This document shows positions 7,483 to 13,782 of a stretch of DNA of 34,380 nucleotides, piece after piece. The position numbers were made by a program, and so were the translations under genes. Position 1 is the first letter of the stretch; each line of letters starts with the position of its first letter. The notes under the pieces are model-generated. The model saw only the letters and a program-made list of their open reading frames with translations. It had not been told where the DNA came from and searched no databases. This DNA is from an uncultured bacterium (lineage in GTDB: Bacteria > Sysuimicrobiota > Sysuimicrobiia > Sysuimicrobiales > Sysuimicrobiaceae). The stretch is from the NCBI GenBank assembly GCA_938028835.1, contig CALIMJ010000013.1, forward strand, positions 1 through 34,380, read 5' to 3'.

Positions 7483-8164
7483 ACGCTCCGGGAGGCCTGA
7501 GCCCGCCGCCCACGGCCGTGGGGGTGGCAGCCTCCGCGGCGAGCGGGGTGGAGGGGAGCGCGGTCCCACAACGGTGCTGCAGTCGGAGGCGGACGGTGGG
7601 CCACTCGCTGTGGAGGACGCGGTACACGAGGGTGTCGTGCACGTGGCCGTCCCGTGCCACATCCGCCGCGGCCTGGAACGCCTCCACGGAGGCCCCCAGC
7701 TTGTTCAGGGCAGCCCGCGCGGCCAGGTTGGCTGCGGACGTCCTCCACCGCACGCGGGGCAGGCGGAGGACGTCGAAGGCCAGGCCGAGTAGCAGCAACA
7801 TGGTCTCCGGGAAGACGGCCCCTCCGCGGTAGGGTGGCAGCAGCAGGGTGCAGCACACCTCGGCGCACCGCTGAACGGGCCGCAGGTCCACCAGGCCCGT
7901 GATGCCGGCCGGGGCCAGGTCCCGCTTCAGCCGGATCACGTACGCCCGAATGCCCGGTCGGCGCAGGAGCCGGCGCAGGTAGGCGCGGGTCCCCTCCACG
8001 GTGGCGTCGTCCGGCCAGTCCAGCATGTTGCGGAACAGGCTGGGGCTCCACACGGAGGCGAGCTCCGCGGCGTCCGCGGTGGACAGGTTCTGCAGCACCA
8101 CCCACCGGCCCACCAGCGGGAAAAGGAGGTCGGCTGGCAGGCGGCGGGCCGCGTGGGGTCCCAC
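7439..8164 (-). CDS. GNAT-family N-acetyltransferase (RimJ/RimL-like)
   Basis: 241 residues. The core (~20-185) shows the GNAT order: an N-terminal strand-helix segment, AGITGLVDLRP, a strand leading to the acetyl-CoA loop region LLPPYRGGAVFPETMLLLLGLAFDVLRL, then VRWRTSAANLAARAALNKLGA, which is characteristic of RimJ/RimL-type ribosomal-protein or small-molecule acetyltransferases. The usual RxxGxG/A loop is replaced by YRGGAV, a variant seen in this branch. The last ~45 residues are a Pro/Gly/Ala-rich tail lying over the convergent TPR gene and may not be conserved. GTG start, four bases after the protease stop, so the two are probably translationally coupled. Substrate unknown. Confidence 0.75.
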   Translation of the reverse strand: MGPHAARRLPADLLFPLVGRWVVLQNLSTADAAELASVWSPSLFRNMLDWPDDATVEGTRAYLRRLLRRPGIRAYVIRLKRDLAPAGITGLVDLRPVQRCAEVCCTLLLPPYRGGAVFPETMLLLLGLAFDVLRLPRVRWRTSAANLAARAALNKLGASVEAFQAAADVARDGHVHDTLVYRVLHSEWPTVRLRLQHRCGTALPSTPLAAEAATPTAVGGGLRPPGAFSAPTTGPRPLPEG

Positions 8165-8168
8165 GCCC

Positions 8169-9281
8169 TCACTCGCGCAGCTCGGACCGCAGCCGGATCA
8201 GGTGCAGCAGGTCACTGCGGGTGAGGATCCCCACCAGCTCGCCGTCGGCGTCCAGCACCAGGAGGCGGCCCACCCCCGCCTGCACCATCCGGGCCAGGGC
8301 GTCGTACGCGGGAGCCTCCGGCCGCACCGTGTGGGCCCGGTCGATGGGGGTCATGGCCTCGCGCACGCGGGTGGTGGACCACCTCTCCCGGGGCACCTGC
8401 TTCAGGTCGTGCAGGGTGAGGATGCCCAGCAGCCGGTCTCCGTACACGACCGGGTAGCCGCCGTGTTTGCGGGGCAGGAAGTAGCCCGCCACCGCTTCCT
8501 CCAGGGTGAGGTCGGCTTCCAGGGTGACGGGGTCAGGAGTCATGATGTCCCGCACCCGCACGCCCCTCAGGGCGTGTCGCAGGAGCATCTGCTGGTAGGA
8601 GGCTCCCGCACCCTGGTCCAGGAACCAGCCGATGAGGACCAGCCACAGGCCGTCCACGGGGCGGCCGGTGAAGATGGCCAGCACCCCCAGGGCGATGAAG
8701 GCGGCCGCGGTGGCGTGGCCGAGGGAGGTGCTCACGCGGGTGGCGCGCTCCAGGCCCAGGAAGGACCACAGGATAGCCCGCAGCACCCGCCCGCCGTCCA
8801 GGGGAAAGGCAGGCAGGAGGTTGAAGACAGCCAGCAGGAGGTTCACGGAGGACAGATACCCCATCAGGGCCGTGGCGGGCACCGGGTCTCCGGAGGGGGT
8901 GAGGATCCGGAACAGCCCTGCCAGCAGCAGCGACGTGGCCGGGCCCGCCAGAGCCACCCACAGCTCGTGCGCGGGCCGCTCGGGCTCCCGCGCGATCTGC
9001 GCCACCCCGCCGAACAGGAACAGGGTGATGCTGCGGGTGGGGATGCGGAAGTGCCTGGCTACCACGGCGTGGCCCAGCTCGTGGACCAGTACGGACCCGA
9101 AGAGCAGTAGCGCGCCGGCGAACCCCATGGTCCAGTAGGTCTCCACGGGAAGGCCGGGGATCCGCTGCGGGAAAATCCCCCGGGCCAGCGACCAGGCGAT
9201 GGCCCACACCGCCAGGAACCACGTGGCGTGCACCTGCACGGTGATCCCCAGCAGGCGGCCCACGCGGATGGAACCCGTCAT
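8169..9281 (-). CDS. Site-2-type (M50) intramembrane zinc metalloprotease with CBS pair
   Basis: 370 residues. An N-terminal membrane domain carries the zinc motif HELGH (67-71) inside a transmembrane segment and the third ligand in NLLPAFPLDGG (Asp162), typical of M50B rhomboid-unrelated intramembrane proteases. About six hydrophobic segments are visible between 12 and 222. Two CBS domains follow (~244-297 and ~305-362, DIMTPDPVTL and AMTPIDRAHTV), which usually bind adenosine nucleotides and could gate activity by energy status. Relatives process anti-sigma factors or other membrane regulators; no anti-sigma gene is nearby. ATG start with GGAGGT six bases upstream. It is divergent from trxA and coupled to the downstream GNAT gene. 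Confidence 0.92.
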   Translation of the reverse strand: MTGSIRVGRLLGITVQVHATWFLAVWAIAWSLARGIFPQRIPGLPVETYWTMGFAGALLLFGSVLVHELGHAVVARHFRIPTRSITLFLFGGVAQIAREPERPAHELWVALAGPATSLLLAGLFRILTPSGDPVPATALMGYLSSVNLLLAVFNLLPAFPLDGGRVLRAILWSFLGLERATRVSTSLGHATAAAFIALGVLAIFTGRPVDGLWLVLIGWFLDQGAGASYQQMLLRHALRGVRVRDIMTPDPVTLEADLTLEEAVAGYFLPRKHGGYPVVYGDRLLGILTLHDLKQVPRERWSTTRVREAMTPIDRAHTVRPEAPAYDALARMVQAGVGRLLVLDADGELVGILTRSDLLHLIRLRSELRE

Positions 9282-9437
9282 CCCACGACCTCCGGCGCTG
9301 GGCGTTCAGCGGGGATTTCACCACGGAGGCGGGCGCTCCCTGCGGTTGTGCTAGGATCCTGGCGGGAATAGCGGGCCAGACGGCGCCGTTTCCAGCACGC
9401 GAGGCCCCAAACCCCAAGCGGAGGAGGTTCAGGGAGG

Positions 9438-9773
9438 ATGGCCAAGCCCGTGGAGGTCACCGACGAGAGCTTCGACCGCGAGGTGCTGCAGGCGCAGCTG
9501 CCCACGGTGGTAGACTTCTGGGCCGCGTGGTGCGGGCCCTGCCGCCTGATCGCCCCCATCGTGGAGGAGCTGGCGCGGGAGTACGAGGGTCGGGTGAAGT
9601 TTGCCAAGCTGGATGTGGACCGCAACCCGTCCACCGCGGTGCGCTACAACATCCTTTCGATCCCCACCCTCGGGGTGTTCAAGGGCGGGCAGCTGGTGGA
9701 GCGCATCATCGGCTACATGCCCAAGGCCGAGCTCAAGCGGCGGATCGAGGCGGCGGTGGGCGCTACCGTATAG
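9438..9773 (+). CDS. trxA: Thioredoxin
   Basis: 111 residues, typical size for cytoplasmic thioredoxin 1. The redox centre is WCGPC (Trp31, Cys32, Cys35), followed by the cis-proline of SIPTLGVF (Pro76) and the conserved GYMPKAEL helix. It reduces protein disulfides and is itself reduced by the thioredoxin reductase encoded about 360 bp away on the opposite strand. ATG start with GGGAGG abutting it and a second GGAGGAGG about ten bases further up. A likely divergent promoter region (9282-9437) separates it from the M50 protease gene. The last 11 bp overlap the convergent DUF4282 gene, so the two mRNAs are complementary at their 3' ends. Confidence 0.96.
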   Translation: MAKPVEVTDESFDREVLQAQLPTVVDFWAAWCGPCRLIAPIVEELAREYEGRVKFAKLDVDRNPSTAVRYNILSIPTLGVFKGGQLVERIIGYMPKAELKRRIEAAVGATV

Positions 9774-10077
9774 GCTCCGCGGGTCGGCGCGCCAGCTCCG
9801 AGACGGCCTCGTGGATCCGGAACACCACCACCAGCGCCTCCAGGGCCAGCCGGAGGAGGGCACACCCCAGCAGGAAGCCCAGGGGCGCCGTCACGAGGCC
9901 CAGCAGGGCCGGAGGGCCGCCCCGCACCAGGGCGGCCAGGAGGAAGGCCAGCGACCAGAAGGCCAGCAGGATCACTCCGGCCGCGTAGACCCAGCGGGCC
10001 ACCCGCAGGGTGACCATCCGCTCGAAGGAGAGGTCAAACAGGGCTGAAAGGAAGGGCACTCCCTCCGGATCGCGCAC
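9763..10077 (-). CDS. DUF4282 membrane protein
   Basis: 104 residues. After a short FLSALFDLSFERMVTLRVARW segment, two transmembrane helices (~28-50 and ~60-85) are followed by RLALEALVVVFRIHEAV, the pattern of DUF4282 proteins of unknown function. Starts with GTG; its GGAGG ribosome-binding site lies five bases upstream, inside a perfect hairpin (10083-10100). It follows trxB by about 52 bp on the same strand and overlaps the trxA 3' end tail to tail by 11 bp. Pairing with thioredoxin genes may be coincidental; no function is assigned. Confidence 0.78.
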   Translation of the reverse strand: MRDPEGVPFLSALFDLSFERMVTLRVARWVYAAGVILLAFWSLAFLLAALVRGGPPALLGLVTAPLGFLLGCALLRLALEALVVVFRIHEAVSELARRPAEPIR

Positions 10078-10082
10078 GGCGG

Positions 10083-10100
10083 CCTCCGTTTTCGCGGAGG
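10083..10100 (-). promoter_or_regulatory. Hairpin sequestering the DUF4282 ribosome-binding site
   Basis: Read on the minus strand, CCTCCG (10100-10095), a six-base loop CGAAAA and CGGAGG (10088-10083) form a perfect 6-bp GC stem. The 3' arm contains GGAGG, the only ribosome-binding site for the GTG at 10077, spaced five bases from it. As RNA this would limit initiation unless opened by translation from trxB, heat or a ligand. Confidence 0.6.
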
Positions 10101-10129
10101 GTTCGGCGCGTATGCGCGCAGGTCCTCCG

Positions 10130-11050
10130 TCAGTCCTGCTGCGCCAGCCAGCGCTCCGCCTCGATGGCCGCCTGACACCCGTACCCCGCCGCGGTCACCG
10201 CCTGGCGGTAGGTGCGGTCGTGTACGTCGCCCGCGGCGAACACCCCTTCCACGCTGGTCATCATCCCCCGCTTGAGGATCACGTAGCCCGCGGTGTCCAG
10301 CTCCAGCTGTCCCCGGAACAGCTCGGTGTTGGGGACGTGACCGATGGCCACGAACACCCCGTCGGTGGCCAGCTCCCGTACCTCCCCCGTCTGGGTGTGG
10401 CGCAGGCGCACCCCCGTCACCCGGGAGTCCTCCCCCAGGATCTCCTCCACCACGTGGTTCCACACGAACTCGATCTTGGGGTTGCGGAGGGCCCGGTCCT
10501 GCAGGATCCGGCTGGCGCGGAGCTGATCCCGGCGGTGCACCACCCGCACGGACTCCGCCAGGTTGGACAGGTACAAGGCTTCCTCCATGGCGGTGTCCCC
10601 GCCTCCCACCACCACCACCCGCTTGCCGCGGAAGAAGAACCCGTCGCAGGTGGCGCAGGTGCTCACGCCACGGCCGAGGTACCGGCTTTCCGACGGCAGG
10701 CCCAGCATGCGGGCCCGCGCGCCCGTGGCCACGATGACTGCCCGCGCCTCGTATACTTCCCCGCTCCCCGCCTGGATTCGGAACGGGCGGGCGCGGAAGT
10801 CCACCGCCACCGCGTCCTCCGCCACGAACTCCGTCCCGACCCGCTCGGCCTGGCGCCGCATCTGCTGCATGAGCTCCGGCCCCAGGATAGGCTCCGCGAA
10901 CCCCGGGTAGTTCTCCACCTCGGTGGTGAGCATGAGCTGGCCCCCGGGTTGAGAGCCCTCCAGGACCAGGGGGTGCAGGTTGGCCCGGGCCGCGTAGATG
11001 GCCGCGGTCAGGCCCGCGGGACCGGAACCGAGGATCACGAGATCGCGCAT
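10130..11050 (-). CDS. trxB: Thioredoxin reductase (NADPH, FAD)
   Basis: 306 residues, standard for the low-molecular-weight bacterial enzyme. FAD is bound by GSGPAG (8-13). The redox-active CATC pair is Cys132/Cys135. The NADPH domain has VVGGGDTA (147-154) and [10 protein letters not shown], whose arginines select NADPH. The C-terminal FAVGDV-like site appears as VFAAGDVHD. It transfers electrons from NADPH to thioredoxin, presumably the TrxA encoded next door. ATG start with GGAGGGCAAGCG upstream. First gene of a two-gene unit with DUF4282; divergent from the J-domain gene, with a 113-bp spacer carrying an inverted repeat. Confidence 0.96.
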   Translation of the reverse strand: MRDLVILGSGPAGLTAAIYAARANLHPLVLEGSQPGGQLMLTTEVENYPGFAEPILGPELMQQMRRQAERVGTEFVAEDAVAVDFRARPFRIQAGSGEVYEARAVIVATGARARMLGLPSESRYLGRGVSTCATCDGFFFRGKRVVVVGGGDTAMEEALYLSNLAESVRVVHRRDQLRASRILQDRALRNPKIEFVWNHVVEEILGEDSRVTGVRLRHTQTGEVRELATDGVFVAIGHVPNTELFRGQLELDTAGYVILKRGMMTSVEGVFAAGDVHDRTYRQAVTAAGYGCQAAIEAERWLAQQD

Positions 11051-11077
11051 CGCTTGCCCTCCGCCGCATGGGGTTCG

Positions 11078-11103
11078 CTGGACCGTACGGTGGAACGGTC
11101 CAG
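11078..11103. repeat. Inverted repeat in trxB/J-protein intergenic region
   Basis: CTGGACCGT (11078-11086) and ACGGTCCAG (11095-11103) are perfect 9-bp inverted arms with an 8-bp spacer. The element lies about 28 bp upstream of trxB and 27 bp upstream of a TATAAA -10-like sequence (11130-11135) for the J-domain gene, so an operator for either or both divergent genes is plausible. No T-run follows on either strand, so terminator function is unlikely. Confidence 0.6.
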
Positions 11104-11163
11104 GAGTCCGGGCGATTCCCGAACTGGGGTATAAAGCTAGCAGGAACGGGTCCGGGGGTCGGG

Positions 11164-11958
11164 ATGTCGAACGCGCGCTTCCGTACCGACGTGGACTACT
11201 ACGAGGTGCTCCAGGTACACCCCAGCGCCCATCCTGCCGTCATCCGCAAAGTCTACCACGTGCTCATGCTGGAGCTGAAGCACCACCCGGACCTGGGCGG
11301 GGACGTGGATCGGGCGCAGTTGATCAACGAGGCCTTCGCGGTGCTGTCGGACCCGCAGCGGCGGCAGGAGTACGACCGGTTCCGGGCGGAAGTGGGACTG
11401 CGCACGGAGTGGCCCGGGGCAGCCCGCAGCGCCCCGGAGCAGGGACCGGACCCGGAGGTCCACGCGGCACTGCTGGAGCAGATCCAGGAGGCCATGACAG
11501 CTCTGTCCGCCTGGCCGCCCCGCAAGACGCCGCCGCCCTTCTGCCGCGGCCGCGCGGCAGGGATCGAGGTGGGGCCGCTTTCCCGGGTGCACGGCTTCCG
11601 GTACACGGGGTCCATCCGCAGCGCGCAGGAGAAGCTGGGCACGGAGCTGGAGTTCCGCACGTACGCTCGGCCGTCGGGGGACCTGCGCATGGTGGTGGTG
11701 GCGGCCCGAGGGACGCTGGTGGCGGGCATGCTGTGCGGGGCGCCGGAGCAGCTGGTCCCCGATGTGGTCCGGGCGTTCGCCGCGGAGGTCACCGGCGGCG
11801 AGGTGGATGTAGAGGCGGTGGCGCGGCTGCTGCACGCGGTGGAGTACCTGGACTCCGGAGACCGGCGGCGGCGGACGCGGGCGCTGGACCTGTGGCTGGC
11901 CTGCGCGACCCGGGAGCCGCACCAGAGCTGCCTGGTGCTGAGCGCGTACCCCCTTTAG
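11164..11958 (+). CDS. Orphan J-domain protein with uncharacterised C-terminal domain
   Basis: 264 residues from ATG with GGGGGTCGGG upstream. Residues ~9-72 are a J domain: [21 protein letters not shown], the diagnostic HPD tripeptide at 41-43 (KHHPDLGGD), and EYDRFR at the end. J domains stimulate DnaK ATPase. Residues ~95-264 ([26 protein letters not shown] onward) match no family I recognise; they lack the zinc finger and peptide-binding barrels of DnaJ and end with a LSAYPL strand. The protein is probably a specialised co-chaperone recruiting DnaK to one client or place. It is far from the dnaK operon (24-30 kb) and is followed nine bases later by chrA. Confidence 0.82.
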   Translation: MSNARFRTDVDYYEVLQVHPSAHPAVIRKVYHVLMLELKHHPDLGGDVDRAQLINEAFAVLSDPQRRQEYDRFRAEVGLRTEWPGAARSAPEQGPDPEVHAALLEQIQEAMTALSAWPPRKTPPPFCRGRAAGIEVGPLSRVHGFRYTGSIRSAQEKLGTELEFRTYARPSGDLRMVVVAARGTLVAGMLCGAPEQLVPDVVRAFAAEVTGGEVDVEAVARLLHAVEYLDSGDRRRRTRALDLWLACATREPHQSCLVLSAYPL

Positions 11959-11967
11959 AGGCCCGGC

Positions 11968-13116
11968 GTGGCGGTCGGCCCGTCGGAAGGTTGTCAGGGC
12001 ACCCTCCGGGAGGTCGCCCTGGCGTTCCTCAAGCTCGGCCTGGTCGGCTTCGGCGGGCCCGCGGCGCACGTCGCCCTCATGCACGAGGACTTGGTCCGCC
12101 GCCGGCGGTGGGTGTCCGAGGCCGAGTTCCTGGACCTGGTGGGTGCTACCCACCTGATCCCCGGCCCCAACTCCACCGAGCTGGCCATCCACCTGGGGTA
12201 CCGCCGAGCAGGTTGGCCGGGGCTGGTGACGGCGGGCGGCTGCTTCATCCTGCCCGCTTTTCTGGCGGTGCTGGGCTGTGCCTGGGCGTACGTGCGCTAC
12301 GGCAGCCTGCCGCAGGTGGCCTCGGCCCTGTACGGCGCGAAGCCGGCCATTGTGGTGGTGGTGGCCGTGGCCCTGTGGGGGCTGGGGCGGGCGGCCCTGA
12401 GGGACGGACTCACCTGGGCGCTGGCGGGTGCGGTGCTGGTGTTGTGGCTGCGGGGAGCTCACGAGCTGGTGCTCCTGTTCGGTGCGGGCATCGTCGCGGT
12501 GGCGGCCCGAGTGCGGACTGTGGGTGTGGCGGCGCTGCTGCCCCTGGTGGCGCCTGCAGCGGCCGCAGCTCCCACCGCAGTGCCCTTCCAGCTGGGCACC
12601 CTGTTCTTCACCTTCCTGAAGATCGGGTCGGTCCTCTTCGGCAGCGGGTACGTGCTGCTGGCCTTCCTGCACGCGGACTTCGTGGTGCGGCTGCGCTGGC
12701 TTTCCGATGCGCAGCTGCTGGACGCGGTGGCGGTGGGGCAGGTGACGCCAGGCCCGGTGTTCACCACCGCCACCTTCGTGGGTTACCTGGTGGCAGGGCT
12801 TCCCGGTGCTGCGGCGGCCACGGCGGGGATCTTCCTGCCGGCCTTCGTGTTCGTGGCCGCCACGCACCCCCTGGTCCCCCGGATGCGGCGGTCCAGACTC
12901 GCCTCCGGGTTCCTGGACGGCGTGAACGCAGCCTCGTGGGCGCTGATGACGGGCGTGAGCCTGCGCCTGGCACAGGCCTCGCTGACCGACGGGCCCACCC
13001 TGGCCCTGGCGGCAGGGGCCTTGCTGCTGCTGTGGCGGCGGGTGAACTCCGCGTGGGTGGTGCTGGGCTGCGCGGCCGTGGGGGTGCTGACGCGGGAGCT
13101 CGTGACACGGCTGTGA
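11968..13116 (+). CDS. chrA: Chromate transporter, long-chain ChrA (two CHR domains)
   Basis: 382 residues, about 10-12 transmembrane segments. Two homologous halves each begin with the CHR signature: FLKLGLVGFGGPAAHVALM at ~20-38 and FLKIGSVLFGSGYVLLAFL at ~210-228, each followed by a PGP motif (LIPGPNSTE and VTPGPVFTT). This is the fused long-chain form of the CHR superfamily, which exports chromate by an anion-linked mechanism, though some members have other anionic substrates. GTG start at 11968, nine bases after the J-protein stop, with only a weak ribosome-binding site, so translational coupling is likely. No chrB regulator is adjacent. Confidence 0.92.
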   Translation: MAVGPSEGCQGTLREVALAFLKLGLVGFGGPAAHVALMHEDLVRRRRWVSEAEFLDLVGATHLIPGPNSTELAIHLGYRRAGWPGLVTAGGCFILPAFLAVLGCAWAYVRYGSLPQVASALYGAKPAIVVVVAVALWGLGRAALRDGLTWALAGAVLVLWLRGAHELVLLFGAGIVAVAARVRTVGVAALLPLVAPAAAAAPTAVPFQLGTLFFTFLKIGSVLFGSGYVLLAFLHADFVVRLRWLSDAQLLDAVAVGQVTPGPVFTTATFVGYLVAGLPGAAAATAGIFLPAFVFVAATHPLVPRMRRSRLASGFLDGVNAASWALMTGVSLRLAQASLTDGPTLALAAGALLLLWRRVNSAWVVLGCAAVGVLTRELVTRL

Positions 13117-13163
13117 AACCCTCCCCGCATCCTCGGAGGGAGGCCGGGTGCAGGAGGTGAGGC

Positions 13164-13622
13164 ATGCGCACGCTTTCGGCGGGGGTGGGCCTGGGGCTCT
13201 TCGTGGCGCTGGCCTCCGCAGCGCTCGCCCAGTCCTACAAGGCCGGGGAGTACCAGGTGGGCGCGCCCGCGTCAGAGCCGAAGTGGAAGGTGCAGGCGCG
13301 GACCGGGTCCACCCACGCGGGATTTGCCGCCGCGGCGGACGCGGCTTCGTCGGTGGACCAGCACCTGGGCCACGCCTTGAACTGCATCGAGGGGCCCAGG
13401 GGCAAGAACTTCAACGCCAGCTGGGGGCACGTCTGCCAGGGCCAGGGGGACGGCCTGCTGGTGGACCTGCGGGCGGACCGTGCGGGCACGGCCTGGCTGC
13501 TGGTGGCGGAGGCGGCGGACCAGCTTGCGGTGGCCGGGATCCGGAGCCGCGACCTGGCACAGAAGAATAACGCAAGCCGGGGCGTGGCGGAGCTGTTGCG
13601 CCTGATCGCGGAGAGCCGCTAG
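13164..13622 (+). CDS. Secreted protein of unknown function
   Basis: 152 residues from ATG with GGAGGTGAGGC upstream. Residues 1-22 form a Sec signal peptide (positively charged start, LFVALASAALA core) with probable cleavage at ALA|Q. The mature part has two cysteines (74 and 91), 16 residues apart in HALNCIEGPRGKNFNASWGHVC, which could form an exported disulfide. The central region is enriched in Ala and Gly and has a long helix near the C-terminus (VAELLRLIAESR). I recognise no family. It lies between chrA and the ccm operon on the same strand; the two cysteines and HxxxC spacing do not form a haem c motif (CxxCH). Confidence 0.7.
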   Translation: MRTLSAGVGLGLFVALASAALAQSYKAGEYQVGAPASEPKWKVQARTGSTHAGFAAAADAASSVDQHLGHALNCIEGPRGKNFNASWGHVCQGQGDGLLVDLRADRAGTAWLLVAEAADQLAVAGIRSRDLAQKNNASRGVAELLRLIAESR

Positions 13623-13637
13623 GCGGGCGAGGGCTGG

Positions 13638-13666
13638 TTGAGGGCTCCCCGGAACCGGGCTACTGT
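13638..13666 (+). promoter_or_regulatory. Putative promoter of the ccm operon
   Basis: TTGAGG (13638-13643) and TACTGT (13661-13666) are spaced by 17 bp. The -10 lies inside the large dyad at 13651-13680. The predicted start near 13673 would give a leader of about 110 bases before the ccmF GTG. Assigned by eye; the match to consensus is moderate. Confidence 0.35.
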
Positions 13667-13680
13667 AGTAGCGCGGTTCC
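13651..13680. repeat. 30-bp near-perfect dyad upstream of ccmF
   Basis: GGAACCG (13651-13657) pairs with CGGTTCC (13674-13680), and GCTACT (13659-13664) pairs with AGTAGC (13667-13672) about the centre GT. Thirteen of the fourteen arm pairs match; the exception is 13658/13673. It overlaps the putative -10 hexamer, so it may be a dimeric or tetrameric repressor operator. As RNA it could also fold into a long hairpin, but there is no T-run for a terminator. Confidence 0.7.
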
Positions 13681-13782
13681 GAGGGAGGTCATGGAGCCAC
13701 ACATCCTCGCCCTGTGGCGGACTCGCCCGCACACGGGTCCCGCAACCCCCCAGCGACTGCTCCGCGCCGCGGAGGGGGGGCT

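Noticed and set aside
10998..13160. A 720-codon plus-strand open frame over the J-domain and chrA genes
   Set aside because: Composition is almost all Gly, Ala, Arg and Pro; the two real genes lie in other frames with clear domains and starts.
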